From the NCBI GenBank assembly GCA_035762665.1, contig DASTNZ010000182.1:1-64000 (forward strand): a stretch of 64,000 bases of DNA, read 5' to 3'. This document shows, in pieces, positions 42,427 through 52,683 of this stretch; position 1 is the stretch's first letter; each line of letters starts with the position of its first letter. The notes under the pieces were generated by a model, which was given only the letters and a program-made list of their open reading frames with translations, was not told the origin of the DNA and did not search any database. A program made the position numbers and the translations under genes. This DNA is from JASLBX01 sp035762665 (GTDB lineage: Bacteria > Actinomycetota > Actinomycetes > Jiangellales > Jiangellaceae).

Positions 42427-44004
42427 ATGAGCAGACCAGGGTTCGTCCTCTCCGTTGACGAGCGCACTCCGCCACTGCTGGTTCACCAAGGGGAGGGCTT
42501 CCGGCTCGAACGGCTGCCAATCGGTACGAACGTGATCTACCCGCCGGACTCGCTGCCGGGCTTCCGCAACGTCGACGCCGCGATAGCCAAGGCGATCCAC
42601 AACCCCATCGGGATGGAGCCACTGCCCGAACTCCTCAAGGCCGGCATGCGCCTCACCATCGTGTTCGACGACCTGTCGCTGCCGCTGCCGCCGATGCAGA
42701 CGCCTGACGTCCGGCAACGGGTGATCGAGAAGGTTCTCGAGCTGGCCGCCCGGGCCGGCGTCGACGATGTCGAGCTGATCGCCGCCAACTCCTTGCACCG
42801 ACGGATGACTCCGGCTGAGCTCAAGCGAGTGGTCGGTGAACGGGTGTTCCGCTCCTTCTTCCCTGAACACTTGCGCAACCACGACGCGGAAGACCAAGAA
42901 GACCTGGTGGACCTCGGCCGAACAGAGCACGGTGAGGTGGTCGAGCTGAACCGGCGGGCCATGGAGAGTGACCTGGTCGTCTACGTCAACATCACGCTGA
43001 CGTCGATGAGCGGCGGGCCGAAGTCACTGTCCGTCGGGCTGGCGAGCTACCGCAGCCTGCGGCACCACCACAATGTGCATACGCTGCGCCATTCGCGCTC
43101 CTTCAACGATCCGCCGAACTCGGCCATGCACCACTCCTACGAGCGAATGAAGGACCTGATCGGCGAGCACGTCAAGGTCTTCCAGATCGAGACGACGCTC
43201 AACAACAACACGTTCCCGTCGTCAATGGGCTTTCTCAACAAGCGCGAGTGGGAGTGGAACCTCGCCGACCAGGCCGCCTACCTGGCGGTCAAGCGGGGCA
43301 ACGAGCTACTGCCGGCGCGGGCGCGGCGAAAGATCTGGCAGTCGACGGTGGCGCCGTACGGAGTGACGGGCATCAACGCGGGCGTCCCGTCGCAGGTCCA
43401 CGAGATAACGCTGGCCAACGTCCACCGGCAGCAACTCACCGAGGTCGATGGCCAGGCGGACGTGGCGATCTTTGGACTCCCCTACATCTGCCCGTACAAC
43501 GTCAACTCGATCATGAACCCGATCCTGGTGATGTCGCTCGGGCTGGGGTACTTCTTCAACCTGTACAAGAACAAGCCGATCGTCCGGGAGGGCGGGACGG
43601 CGATCTTCTATCACCCGGTGCCGCACGAGTTCCACCCGGTGCACCACCCGAGCTACATCGACTTCTTCGATGAGGTGCTGACCGAGTCCACCGATCCGGT
43701 CGTGTTGGAGACGAAGTACGAAGAGCAGTTCGCCACCGACCCGTGGTACATCCAGCTGTACCGCAAGAGCTACGCCTACCACGGCGTGCACCCGTTCTAC
43801 ATGTGGTACTGGGGGGCGCACGCCTTGGAGCACCTGGGCGAGGTGATCTTCGTGGGCGGCAACCGGAAGACGACTGCCCGGATGGGGTTCAAGGCGGCGT
43901 CCACCCTCGCCGACGCGCTGGAGATCGCGTCGCACGCGGTCGGCCGCTCCCCGTCGATCACCTACCAGCACGCTCCGCCACTGGTGATGGCGGACGTTCG
44001 GTGA
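42427..44004 (+). CDS. LarA-like (DUF2088) protein, probable Ni-pincer-nucleotide enzyme
   Basis: A 525-residue protein with the lactate racemase-like fold. Motifs: FDDLSLPLP (Asp81 area; LarA has DDxxRPTP), SLHRRMTPAE (His124, equivalent to catalytic His108 of LarA), and GGPKSLSVGLAS with Lys199, which lines up with Lys184 that holds the pincer cofactor. His215 lies 16 residues later, as does nickel ligand His200 of LarA. The second catalytic His of LarA (His174) is replaced: position 189 is Ile (NITLTSMSGGPK). No larB, larC or larE lies in the window. It is 100 residues longer than LarA. The reaction is probably not simple lactate racemisation. Confidence 0.78.
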   Translation: MSRPGFVLSVDERTPPLLVHQGEGFRLERLPIGTNVIYPPDSLPGFRNVDAAIAKAIHNPIGMEPLPELLKAGMRLTIVFDDLSLPLPPMQTPDVRQRVIEKVLELAARAGVDDVELIAANSLHRRMTPAELKRVVGERVFRSFFPEHLRNHDAEDQEDLVDLGRTEHGEVVELNRRAMESDLVVYVNITLTSMSGGPKSLSVGLASYRSLRHHHNVHTLRHSRSFNDPPNSAMHHSYERMKDLIGEHVKVFQIETTLNNNTFPSSMGFLNKREWEWNLADQAAYLAVKRGNELLPARARRKIWQSTVAPYGVTGINAGVPSQVHEITLANVHRQQLTEVDGQADVAIFGLPYICPYNVNSIMNPILVMSLGLGYFFNLYKNKPIVREGGTAIFYHPVPHEFHPVHHPSYIDFFDEVLTESTDPVVLETKYEEQFATDPWYIQLYRKSYAYHGVHPFYMWYWGAHALEHLGEVIFVGGNRKTTARMGFKAASTLADALEIASHAVGRSPSITYQHAPPLVMADVR

Positions 44005-44017
44005 GGGTGGTCGGCTG

Positions 44018-44950
44018 ATGAGCATCCGCGATGAGATCCAACTGCTTCGCCACGGCCGTGACTGGCGCGGACGTTCGACCGTGCCCCGGTCGGCCGACCC
44101 GTACGTACTAGACGACGGCGAGCGGGAGTTCCCCACCGGCTGGGCCCGTACAAAGGCCGGGAAGCTGGCCCGGTCGGTCCTGCAACGCGGCCTGCTCAAG
44201 CCGGTGACGTGGAGTCAGACCCGGCCGGTCGTCGAAGGTTTGGAGTATCTGGCTAATCTGAACGGTCCCGTCGTCTTCGTGGCCAACCACTCGTCCCACC
44301 TGGACGCGCCGCTGATCGTCGGGTCTGTTCCGCGGCGGTTCGCGGACAAGCTGGCCGTAGGCGCCGCCGCCGATTACTTCTTCGACGCCCGCTGGCGGGC
44401 CATTACGTCGGCGCTGTTCTTCAACACCTTCCCGGTCGAGCGGCACGGGCAGCGGCGGCTGCGCTCGCAGGCGGTCGAGCTACTGGACGACGGGTGGAAT
44501 CTGCTGCTGTTCCCTGAGGGGACCCGATCGGAGGACGGGTGGATGAGCGCGTTCAAGTCCGGCACCGCGCAGCTGTGCGTCAGCAAGGGTGTGCCCGTGG
44601 TGCCGATCGCCATCCGCGGGGCGTACGCCGCGATGCCCCGCGGCCGGAACTGGCCAGTGCCGGGACGCCCGCGGATCGCCGTGCGGTACGGCCGCCCGCT
44701 GCTTCCCGTCGAGGGTGAAGGATTCCGCGAGCTGCGCGGGCGCATGATGCGAGCGGTGTCCCGGCTCGCCGCCGAGGAGGATCTCGGCTGGTACGGCGCA
44801 CTGCGGGCCGAGGCTGATGACACCCTGCCGCTGCCGACCCGCCGTGCGACGACCGCGTCGCAAGCCGTCCCACCGCCGGGGTGGCGCCGAATCTGGGAGT
44901 CGACCCGCCCGCTCGAGGATCGCCGCCGCCGCCGCGTCTGGACTTGGTGA
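44018..44950 (+). CDS. Lysophospholipid acyltransferase (PlsC-like)
   Basis: A 310-residue acyltransferase. Motif I is VANHSSHLDAPL (HxxxxD), motif III LFPEGTRSEDGW, followed by GVPVVPIAIRGAYAAMPRG. These are the catalytic and glycerol-phosphate binding blocks of the PlsC/1-acyl-glycerol-3-phosphate acyltransferase family. The N-terminal 70 residues are polar; only a weak membrane-association segment (VVFVANHSS region) is seen. It starts 13 bp after the LarA-like gene and closes the operon. It may put the pathway's unusual chain on a glycerol-phosphate or related acceptor. Confidence 0.88.
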   Translation: MSIRDEIQLLRHGRDWRGRSTVPRSADPYVLDDGEREFPTGWARTKAGKLARSVLQRGLLKPVTWSQTRPVVEGLEYLANLNGPVVFVANHSSHLDAPLIVGSVPRRFADKLAVGAAADYFFDARWRAITSALFFNTFPVERHGQRRLRSQAVELLDDGWNLLLFPEGTRSEDGWMSAFKSGTAQLCVSKGVPVVPIAIRGAYAAMPRGRNWPVPGRPRIAVRYGRPLLPVEGEGFRELRGRMMRAVSRLAAEEDLGWYGALRAEADDTLPLPTRRATTASQAVPPPGWRRIWESTRPLEDRRRRRVWTW

Positions 44951-44953
44951 CGT

Positions 44954-45808
44954 TTGATCACGTTCGGCAGACGGCGCAACGTACCTACATGCCTGCATGC
45001 ATGGAGTTACGTCGCCACCACTGGTGGCGGCCGCCGTTCCGTTCTCGGCGCCGCCGGCGTCGTTAGCCTCGGCGCACTCATCGCCGCCTGCAGCCGCGCA
45101 GGTGAGGCGCCAAGCACCGAAGGCACCGCCGTCACGACGGACACCGGTAGCACCGCCACCGTCGAGCCCACAAAAACCGGAACTGCCGGCTCAGCGCGCG
45201 CCATGCTGAACGAGGCCACGTCGTGCACCCTTGCACCAGAGACGACGGAGGCGCCGTACTACTTCGACGTCGACTCGATCCGCAGTGACATCCGTGAGGA
45301 CCGCGATGGCGTGTCGATGCGGCTCGCTTGCGGGTGCAGGACGCCAGCGAGGGCTGCGCGCCAGTGTCGAACGCCGTCGTCGATATCTGGCATTGCGACG
45401 CGGAGGGTCTCTACTCCGGCTACGAGTCCGCCAGCCGCGGTGGTCTTGGCGGCTCGGGCACAACGGACGAGGAGACGTACCTGCGTGGTGCCCAGGTGAC
45501 CGACGCTGACGGCGTCGTCGAGTTCGCGACGATCTATCCAGGTTGGTACCGCGGCCGGGCGGTGCACGTCCATTTCAAGGTGCACCTCGACCAGAGCACC
45601 GTCCTGACCGGCCAGCTCTTATTCGACGAAAGTTCACTGACGAGATCTACGATGCCGAGCCGTACGCGAGCCAGGCGAGCGTGACACCCGGATGGATACC
45701 GGCGACATGGTCTTCGACCAGGCCGACGCGGAGGGGACACCCATGCTCCTGACTCTGAAGCGGGACGGTGATGAGGTGCTCGCCGCGACCAACATCGTCG
45801 TGGCGTAA
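44954..45808 (+). pseudogene. Intradiol ring-cleavage dioxygenase, frameshifted
   Basis: Pieces in three frames together make an exported intradiol dioxygenase. A twin-arginine/lipobox start (GGRRSVLGAAGVVSLGALIAACS) and ETTEAPYYFDVDSIRSDIREDRDG lie in one frame. SNAVVDIWHCDAEGLYSGY, VVEFATIYPGWYRGRAVHVHFKVH (with the metal-binding Tyr and His residues) lie in the next. TDEIYDAEPYASQ is in the third, and DMVFDQADAEGTPMLLTL ends back in the first. At least three indels (about 45320, 45640, 45690) break it. The motifs identify the family well; the product is not functional as read. Confidence 0.85.
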
Positions 45809-45848
45809 CGCGGCGGCCTCGAGCCTCCCCCACCCCATGCTTGCCGAC

Positions 45849-45956
45849 CCTTTGCAGTGCACACCTATGGGAAGCACCGCACCTGGCCAATCCGCGCCGG
45901 GGCGCTCGCCGGGCTCCGCAGGCGAAGCTGCTTCCCATAGGTGTGCATTGCAAAGG
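45849..45956. repeat. 27-bp near-perfect inverted repeat
   Basis: Left arm 45849-45875 (CCTTTGCAGTGCACACCTAT...) and right arm 45930-45956 pair at 26 of 27 positions around a 54-bp centre that itself contains G+C palindromes. It lies about 40 bp after the dioxygenase remnant. It has the look of a small palindromic (REP/MITE-like) element or a strong terminator; both arms carry GCACACC, which also recurs in the repeats at 46080-46190. Confidence 0.75.
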
Positions 45957-46079
45957 CGGTAGGAGCGACACTCTGCGCACGGAGGGACGATGGGTGCGGA
46001 AGACGTGGCCGCGCAGGCGGAGCTCCAGCTCGTTAGCGAGAAGGTGACGAGCACCCGCTCGTCGGTGCACGACAGGCCT

Positions 46080-46190
46080 GCACCGAGCTTCCACAATGCT
46101 GTGCGTGGCAGGCACCGAGCTTCCACGATGTTGCCAGGGCAGCATTCTGGAAGCTTGGTGTGCACTATCCACCGCACCGAGGAAGCTTGG
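46080..46190. repeat. Cluster of short AGCTTCC palindromic repeats
   Basis: GCACCGAGCTTCCAC occurs at 46080-46094 and again at 46112-46126. An inverted copy at 46138-46163 (GGCAGCATTCTGGAAGCTTG...) can pair with the second to form a long imperfect hairpin. A further GGAAGCTTGG lies at 46181-46190 in the same sense as the inverted copy. The rest of 45809-46229 shows no gene. The copies look like parts of one repeat family in an intergenic hot spot. Confidence 0.6.
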
Positions 46191-46229
46191 GGCCCGGCAC
46201 CGCCAGTTCCGCACTGCGAAAGTGACGGT

Positions 46230-47807
46230 TCAACCGCGATGGCGAATCACGCGGCCAGCGGGAATTCCGGTCGGAACTCCGTCGGCCAGTACCGGCTTGC
46301 CTGCCAGCAGCGTGTACTGGACGCCGGTCGCCAGCTGCCATGGATCGTCGAACGTGGCGTTGTCGCGAACCGTCTCGGGATCGAAAGCGACCAGGTCGGC
46401 AATGGCACCGACACGCGCGACTCCGCGGTTGGTCCAGCCGAGGCGGGAGGCGGGCAGCGACGTCATCCGGCGCACCGCCTCCGGCAAGTCGACGATTCCT
46501 TCGTCCCGGCTGTAGTGGCCGAGCATCCGGACGAACGTTCCGAAGCTACGCGGATGTGGCTGTCCGTCACCTGGGCACTCCAACACCCAGCCATCGCTCG
46601 CCACCGCCACATATGGGCGGCTCATCACCATCCGAACGTCCGCCTCGTCCATTGAGTGGTGTACTACGCTCACCTGCCCCTGCTGGCCACGCAAGATCTC
46701 CACGAGCGCCTGGCCGGGCCCGAACCCGAATTCGGCGGCCACGTCCATGACCGTCCGCCCCAGGTACGGGTGGTACGGGCCCGGCGGCGTGTAGGCGATC
46801 ACCGTCCGGTCCGGCCAGTACGTACGGCCGTACTCGGCGTCAAGCTCAGCGACAATGCGACTTTGCTCCACCGGGTCGCCCAGCCGGGTGAGCAACGCTG
46901 GGATCCCGCCGTCCATCGCCCATGCGGGCAGGGACGCGGTCAAGGTCGTGCTCGAAGCTGTGTATGGGTACTGGTCGGCACCGACGTCCACACCGGCCCG
47001 GCGAGCGTCCTCGATCAAGTCAAGCGCCTGCCTTACGGTGCCCCACGCCGGCTTGCCGGCCGCCTTCAGGTGTGAGATCTCCAGCCGGACGCCGCTCCGG
47101 CGCGAGACCTCCAACGATTCCCGGACCGAATCGGCCAGCTTGGTGCCTTCATTGCGCATGTGCGTGGAGTAGAGCAGCCCCGCCGGCGCAGCCTCAGCAG
47201 CCAGGGCCACCAGCTCGTCGGTATCGGCGAACGTTCCGGGGGCGTAGATCAGCCCGCTGGAGAATCCGACGGCGCCATCGCCGGCGGCCTCACGCAGCAG
47301 TTCCCTCATGCGGTTGAGCTCGGCCTCGGTCGGCGGCCGATCCGCCAGCCCCATAGCTGCAATGCGCAATGCGCCGTGACCGACCTGCAACGCAAGGTTG
47401 ACGCCCAGCGGCAGCTTGTCGACAGCGTCCGCGTAATCCCTGGCCGTCCACCAGTCCCACTCTCCACCGCCGATCAGCAGGCGGTGGCTGAGCAGATCGT
47501 CCCGGTGCTCTGGCGTGATCGGGAACGGGGAGAACCCGCAGTTGCCGGTCACGAGTGTCGTCACGCCCTGCGCGACTTGCGTGACGGCCTCCGGTGCTCC
47601 GAACACGGTGTAGTCCGCATGAGAGTGAAGGTCGATGAAGCCCGGGCACACGACAAGTCCGGATACGTGGATCTCGACGCTGCCGGCCGGCACCCGATCA
47701 CCTATCTCGGCGACGCGGCCGGCATTCACGGCGACGTCGGCGCGGCGCCCGGGTGCTCCAGTGCCGTCGAGAACCGTGCCGCCGCGCAGAACGATGTCGC
47801 CGCTCAC
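46230..47807 (-). CDS. N-acyl-D-amino-acid deacylase (D-aminoacylase family)
   Basis: A 525-residue amidohydrolase. The metal site starts with DLHSHADYTVF, continues with the Cys-containing GNCGFSPFP characteristic of D-aminoacylases, then ISHLKAAGKPAWG (His and Lys region), VSVVHHSMDEADV and the Asp in VAVASDGW. N- and C-terminal beta segments (VLRGGTVLDGTGAPGRRADVAV; GAIADLVAFDPETV) form the composite domain. It should hydrolyse N-acyl-D-amino acids. GTG 47807 overlaps the carbonic anhydrase stop by 4 bp; codons upstream run antisense through that gene. Confidence 0.9.
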   Translation of the reverse strand: MSGDIVLRGGTVLDGTGAPGRRADVAVNAGRVAEIGDRVPAGSVEIHVSGLVVCPGFIDLHSHADYTVFGAPEAVTQVAQGVTTLVTGNCGFSPFPITPEHRDDLLSHRLLIGGGEWDWWTARDYADAVDKLPLGVNLALQVGHGALRIAAMGLADRPPTEAELNRMRELLREAAGDGAVGFSSGLIYAPGTFADTDELVALAAEAAPAGLLYSTHMRNEGTKLADSVRESLEVSRRSGVRLEISHLKAAGKPAWGTVRQALDLIEDARRAGVDVGADQYPYTASSTTLTASLPAWAMDGGIPALLTRLGDPVEQSRIVAELDAEYGRTYWPDRTVIAYTPPGPYHPYLGRTVMDVAAEFGFGPGQALVEILRGQQGQVSVVHHSMDEADVRMVMSRPYVAVASDGWVLECPGDGQPHPRSFGTFVRMLGHYSRDEGIVDLPEAVRRMTSLPASRLGWTNRGVARVGAIADLVAFDPETVRDNATFDDPWQLATGVQYTLLAGKPVLADGVPTGIPAGRVIRHRG

Positions 47808-48319
47808 GCCGGTGCCACCACAGTCTCGAGTCGGCCCGTGTCGACGTCGTAGACGAAGCCGCCAACCGGCAGGCCGGGCGGCAGGAACGGCCACGACCGG
47901 ATCGCCTGGACGTCCCGCTCCAGCGTCGCCCGCTGGTCTGTGATCAGGTGGAAGTCCAGGCTCCGCGTGTCGATACCGGATTGGCCAGCGATGCTGGCCT
48001 CCAACTCCTCCTGGGTCGCGCTGGCCATCTTGCACTGCGTGTGGGCGACGACCATCACCCGCATCACGCCCAAGGCATGGGTTGCGAGGACGAGCGTACG
48101 CAGGACGTCTGGAGTTACCCGCGCGCCGGCATTTCTGATGATCTTCGCGTCACCGGGCCGTAGCCCAAGCATCGCCAGCGGCTCGATCCGGGAGTCCATG
48201 CAGGTGACGATCGCCAATCCACTGGCAGCCACCGCCGGCAGGCCGGCCAGGTCGAATGACGCCGCATAGGCGCGGTTGGCCGCGAGCACATCGGCAAAGT
48301 CGGCTGGATCGTCAGCCAC
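47804..48319 (-). CDS. Beta-carbonic anhydrase
   Basis: A 171-residue beta-CA. Zinc ligands are seen in VTCMDSRIEP (Cys, with the Asp-Arg dyad) and VVAHTQCKM (His, Cys). The segment IIRNAGARVTPDVLRTLVLATHALG is typical. GTG 48319 is chosen because GGGAGGGGA is upstream and the family pattern starts there; an alternative longer frame reads antisense through the glucosidase. It interconverts CO2 and bicarbonate in the cytoplasm. Translational coupling to a D-aminoacylase is unusual and has no obvious metabolic reason. Confidence 0.92.
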   Translation of the reverse strand: MADDPADFADVLAANRAYAASFDLAGLPAVAASGLAIVTCMDSRIEPLAMLGLRPGDAKIIRNAGARVTPDVLRTLVLATHALGVMRVMVVAHTQCKMASATQEELEASIAGQSGIDTRSLDFHLITDQRATLERDVQAIRSWPFLPPGLPVGGFVYDVDTGRLETVVAPA

Positions 48320-48467
48320 GCTCGTCCCCTCCCAGCGAAGACACAACACTCTTGCCCGCCGCGACCCGACAACCCGCTTCGTGGCGCCCGGCGGCACCGG
48401 CTCTAGGCTAACCAGCGGTCTGGCGATGGATGGCCGGCATGGTTTTCGCCACGTGGGGGAAGGGATC

Positions 48468-49922
<1,455 letters not shown>

Positions 49923-50301
49923 GGACGGCGAGCACGATCGCGATCACCGGGGCGCCACCCAGCCAAAACATCACACAACCGCCGCCCAAGACGAGCACTT
50001 CGATGGCGAACCGGACCGGGCCACTCACCGGAACCAGGGCGCGGCCGCCGCGGCTGGGGTCGTTGGGCACGGCGAAGGCACCCCAGATCGCGATCGTAAT
50101 CACGAGCAGTCCCAACCCGAGCGGCCACGAGCCGAGTTGCCACCCGCCCCAGGCGAAGCCGGTCCACGCAGCCAGTTCGAGCAGGAAGCGGAGAGCGAGA
50201 TTCCAGCCGGGCATCTGTCCGTTGGGTTCAGCCACGGGGGCTGAGCGTAGCGGCCGCCCCAGGGTGCGGACCGCGTACCCTGCACTGTGGCTAACCACTT
50301 G

Positions 50302-50319
50302 TGAATGAGCACTCACTCA
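50302..50319. promoter_or_regulatory. TetR operator-like dyad TGAATGAG-CA-CTCACTCA
   Basis: Eight-base arms match at 7 positions around CA and lie 10 bp before the TetR start. TGAGTGA..TCACTCA-type sites are common operators of TetR repressors in actinomycetes. Autorepression of the tetR-ABC operon is inferred. GTGG-CTAA-CCAC at 50287-50298 is a second small dyad next to it. Confidence 0.65.
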
Positions 50320-50329
50320 GTTACGCTCG

Positions 50330-50935
50330 ATGCTTGTGACCGAAACAAGGCGCGCGGTCCGGGCCGCGCCGATGCGGCCCGAGGCTCGACGGGCGGCAAT
50401 AATCGCGGCCACCGTCCCGCTTGTCAGGGAACACGGATTCGACGTGAGCACCCGGCAGATCGCCGAGGCGGCGGGCATCGCGGAGGGCACGATCTTCCGG
50501 GTCTTCGAGACCAAGGATGAACTCCTACACGAGGCCGTCCGCGCCGCCCTCGACCCGGCCGCGACCGAGAAGAAGCTGCTGGCCATTGACCCTGATGTCC
50601 CCCTTGATGAGCGCATTGAGGCTGCCGCAGCCTTGCTTCAGCAGCAGATGGCCAGCGCAGTCAGGCTGATGGCGGCCGTCGGCATCGCCAACCTCCCGGC
50701 AGACCATCGGGCTGCGCGCGAGGCACGTCACGCCCAGTGGACCGAGCTGCTCAGTCAGCTGTTCGAGCCGGATCGAGACCACCTCGCCTGCGACCCTCGC
50801 GACGCAGCACGGTTCTTCCAGATCCTTGCCCTCGGCGGGTCGCACCCACATCTGACCGGCGGTCGCATCATGACACCCGCCGAGATCACGTCCCTGCTGC
50901 TCGACGGCATTCGCCGGCGCGAACCCACAGAATGA
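50330..50935 (+). CDS. TetR-family regulator of the ABC exporter operon
   Basis: A 201-residue TetR protein: RRAAIIAATVPLVREHGFDVSTRQIAEAAGIAEGTIFRVFETKDELLHEAVRAAL is the DNA-binding domain; the rest is a helical effector domain ending in a C-terminal TetR_C-like part. It is first gene of an operon with two ABC exporter genes, overlapping the first by 4 bp (ATGA), so repressor and pump are made from one message. Confidence 0.93.
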   Translation: MLVTETRRAVRAAPMRPEARRAAIIAATVPLVREHGFDVSTRQIAEAAGIAEGTIFRVFETKDELLHEAVRAALDPAATEKKLLAIDPDVPLDERIEAAAALLQQQMASAVRLMAAVGIANLPADHRAAREARHAQWTELLSQLFEPDRDHLACDPRDAARFFQILALGGSHPHLTGGRIMTPAEITSLLLDGIRRREPTE

Positions 50936-52683
50936 CGGAAAGGCCACCCTTGCTGATCGATCTGCTACGGACCCACCTGCGCCCGTACCGGCACTGGCTG
51001 GCCGGCGCTGTGGCGCTGCAGCTCGCCGGGACACTGGCCGCGTTGTACCTGCCCAGCCTCAACGCCGACATCATTGATCACGGGATCGCCCTCGGCGACA
51101 CCGGCTACATCGTCTCGACCGGCGGCTGGATGCTGCTCGTGACCCTGGTGCAGGGCGCCAGCATCGTCGGCGGGGTGTACTGCGGCGCTCGCGCCGCGAT
51201 GGCCTTCGGGCGTGACGTCCGTGCAGCGATCTTCGCTCGCGTCGGAACCTTCTCCACCCGGGAGGTGGCCCAGTTCGGGGCGCCGTCACTGATCACACGA
51301 AACACCAACGACGTCCAGCAGGTCCAGATGCTGGTCGTGGTCACTGCGACGATGCTGGTGATGGCGCCGATCATGGGAGTCGGCGGCATCGTCATGGCAC
51401 TCCAGCAGGATGTCGGGCTCTCCTGGCTGATGCTCGTCTCGATACCTGTTCTCCTGGTCGGCATGCTGCTGATCGTCCGCGAGATGGTGCCGGCCTTCCG
51501 AGCCATGCAAGTGCGCATCGACCACGTCAACCGCGTCCTCCGGGAGCAGATCACAGGCATCCGCGTCGTGCGTGCGTTCGTCCGCGAACCCGACGAAACC
51601 CACCGGTTCGCCGACGCCAACGCCGCGTTGACTGAGACCGCTCTGCGGGTGGGCCGGCTAATGGCACTGATCTTTCCGTTCATCGTGATCGTGCTCAACG
51701 CGTCCAGCGTCGCGGTGCTGTGGTTCGGCGGCATTCGAGTCGAAGCGGGTCAGATGCAGGTCGGAGCGCTGACGGCGTTCCTCACCTACCTGATGCAGAT
51801 CCTGATGGCGGTGATGATGGCCACCTTCTTGCTCGTCATGGTGCCCCGCGCCGCAGTCTCGGCCGAACGGATCAGCGAGGTGCTGGCGACCTGGACATCC
51901 GTCGTCCCACCGACTCACCCCGTCACGGAGATACCGGCGCCAGGCACCGTGCAGCTTCGAGCCGCAGGTTTCATGTACCCGGGCGCGGAAGCGCCCGTGC
52001 TCCGTGACATCACGTTCAGCTCTGGGCCTGGCCAGCGGACCGCCATCATCGGCAGCACCGGCTCTGGCAAGTCCACGCTGCTGAACCTCATCCCGAGGCT
52101 GATGGACACTACGTCCGGCGAGGTGCTGGTCGGTGGCGTCGACGTGCGGCAACTCGACCTAAGCGTCCTTCAAGCACAGATCGGCTTGGTGCCTCAGAAG
52201 GCGTTCCTGTTCTCCGGGACTGTAGCGAGCAACCTGCGTTATGGCGATCCAGACGCCTCCGACGAGAAGCTCTGGGAAGCGCTGGAGGTGGCCCAGGCCC
52301 GAGACTTCGTTGAGGCGTTGCCCGACGGCCTTGACGCACCCGTGGCCCAGGGCGGCACCAACCTCTCGGGCGGCCAGCGACAGCGGCTCGCCATTGCCCG
52401 CGCACTGGTCAAGCGTCCGGCCATCTACCTGTTCGACGACTCCTTCTCGGCTCTCGACGTCGGGACGGACGCCCGTCTGCGCGCGGCCTTGCGTCCCTGG
52501 ACTGCCGACGCGGCGGTGCTGATCGTGGCCCAACGGGTAACGACGATCATTGATGCCGACCAGATCATCGTCGTCGAGGACGGCGCGGTCGTCGGAATCG
52601 GGCGGCACGACGAACTGATCGAAACCTGCCCGACCTACGCCGAGATCGTCACGTCTCAGCTCGCCGCTGCGGAGGCCGCGTGA
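50932..52683 (+). CDS. Heterodimeric ABC exporter half A (degenerate ATP site)
   Basis: A 583-residue type-I exporter half: six-helix transmembrane domain (residues about 20-320), then an NBD with Walker A GSTGSGKST, canonical signature LSGGQRQRLAIARAL and Walker B YLFDDSFSALD. The catalytic Glu after Walker B is Asp503, as in the non-hydrolysing half of BmrC/TM287-type heterodimers. The partner gene starts at its stop. It probably exports drugs or lipids. Confidence 0.93.
   Translation: MTERPPLLIDLLRTHLRPYRHWLAGAVALQLAGTLAALYLPSLNADIIDHGIALGDTGYIVSTGGWMLLVTLVQGASIVGGVYCGARAAMAFGRDVRAAIFARVGTFSTREVAQFGAPSLITRNTNDVQQVQMLVVVTATMLVMAPIMGVGGIVMALQQDVGLSWLMLVSIPVLLVGMLLIVREMVPAFRAMQVRIDHVNRVLREQITGIRVVRAFVREPDETHRFADANAALTETALRVGRLMALIFPFIVIVLNASSVAVLWFGGIRVEAGQMQVGALTAFLTYLMQILMAVMMATFLLVMVPRAAVSAERISEVLATWTSVVPPTHPVTEIPAPGTVQLRAAGFMYPGAEAPVLRDITFSSGPGQRTAIIGSTGSGKSTLLNLIPRLMDTTSGEVLVGGVDVRQLDLSVLQAQIGLVPQKAFLFSGTVASNLRYGDPDASDEKLWEALEVAQARDFVEALPDGLDAPVAQGGTNLSGGQRQRLAIARALVKRPAIYLFDDSFSALDVGTDARLRAALRPWTADAAVLIVAQRVTTIIDADQIIVVEDGAVVGIGRHDELIETCPTYAEIVTSQLAAAEAA

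Noticed and set aside
45328..45684. Treating the 118-codon dioxygenase frame as an intact gene
   Set aside because: It lacks the N-terminal export region and C-terminal strands, which are present in adjacent frames; it is one piece of a frameshifted gene.
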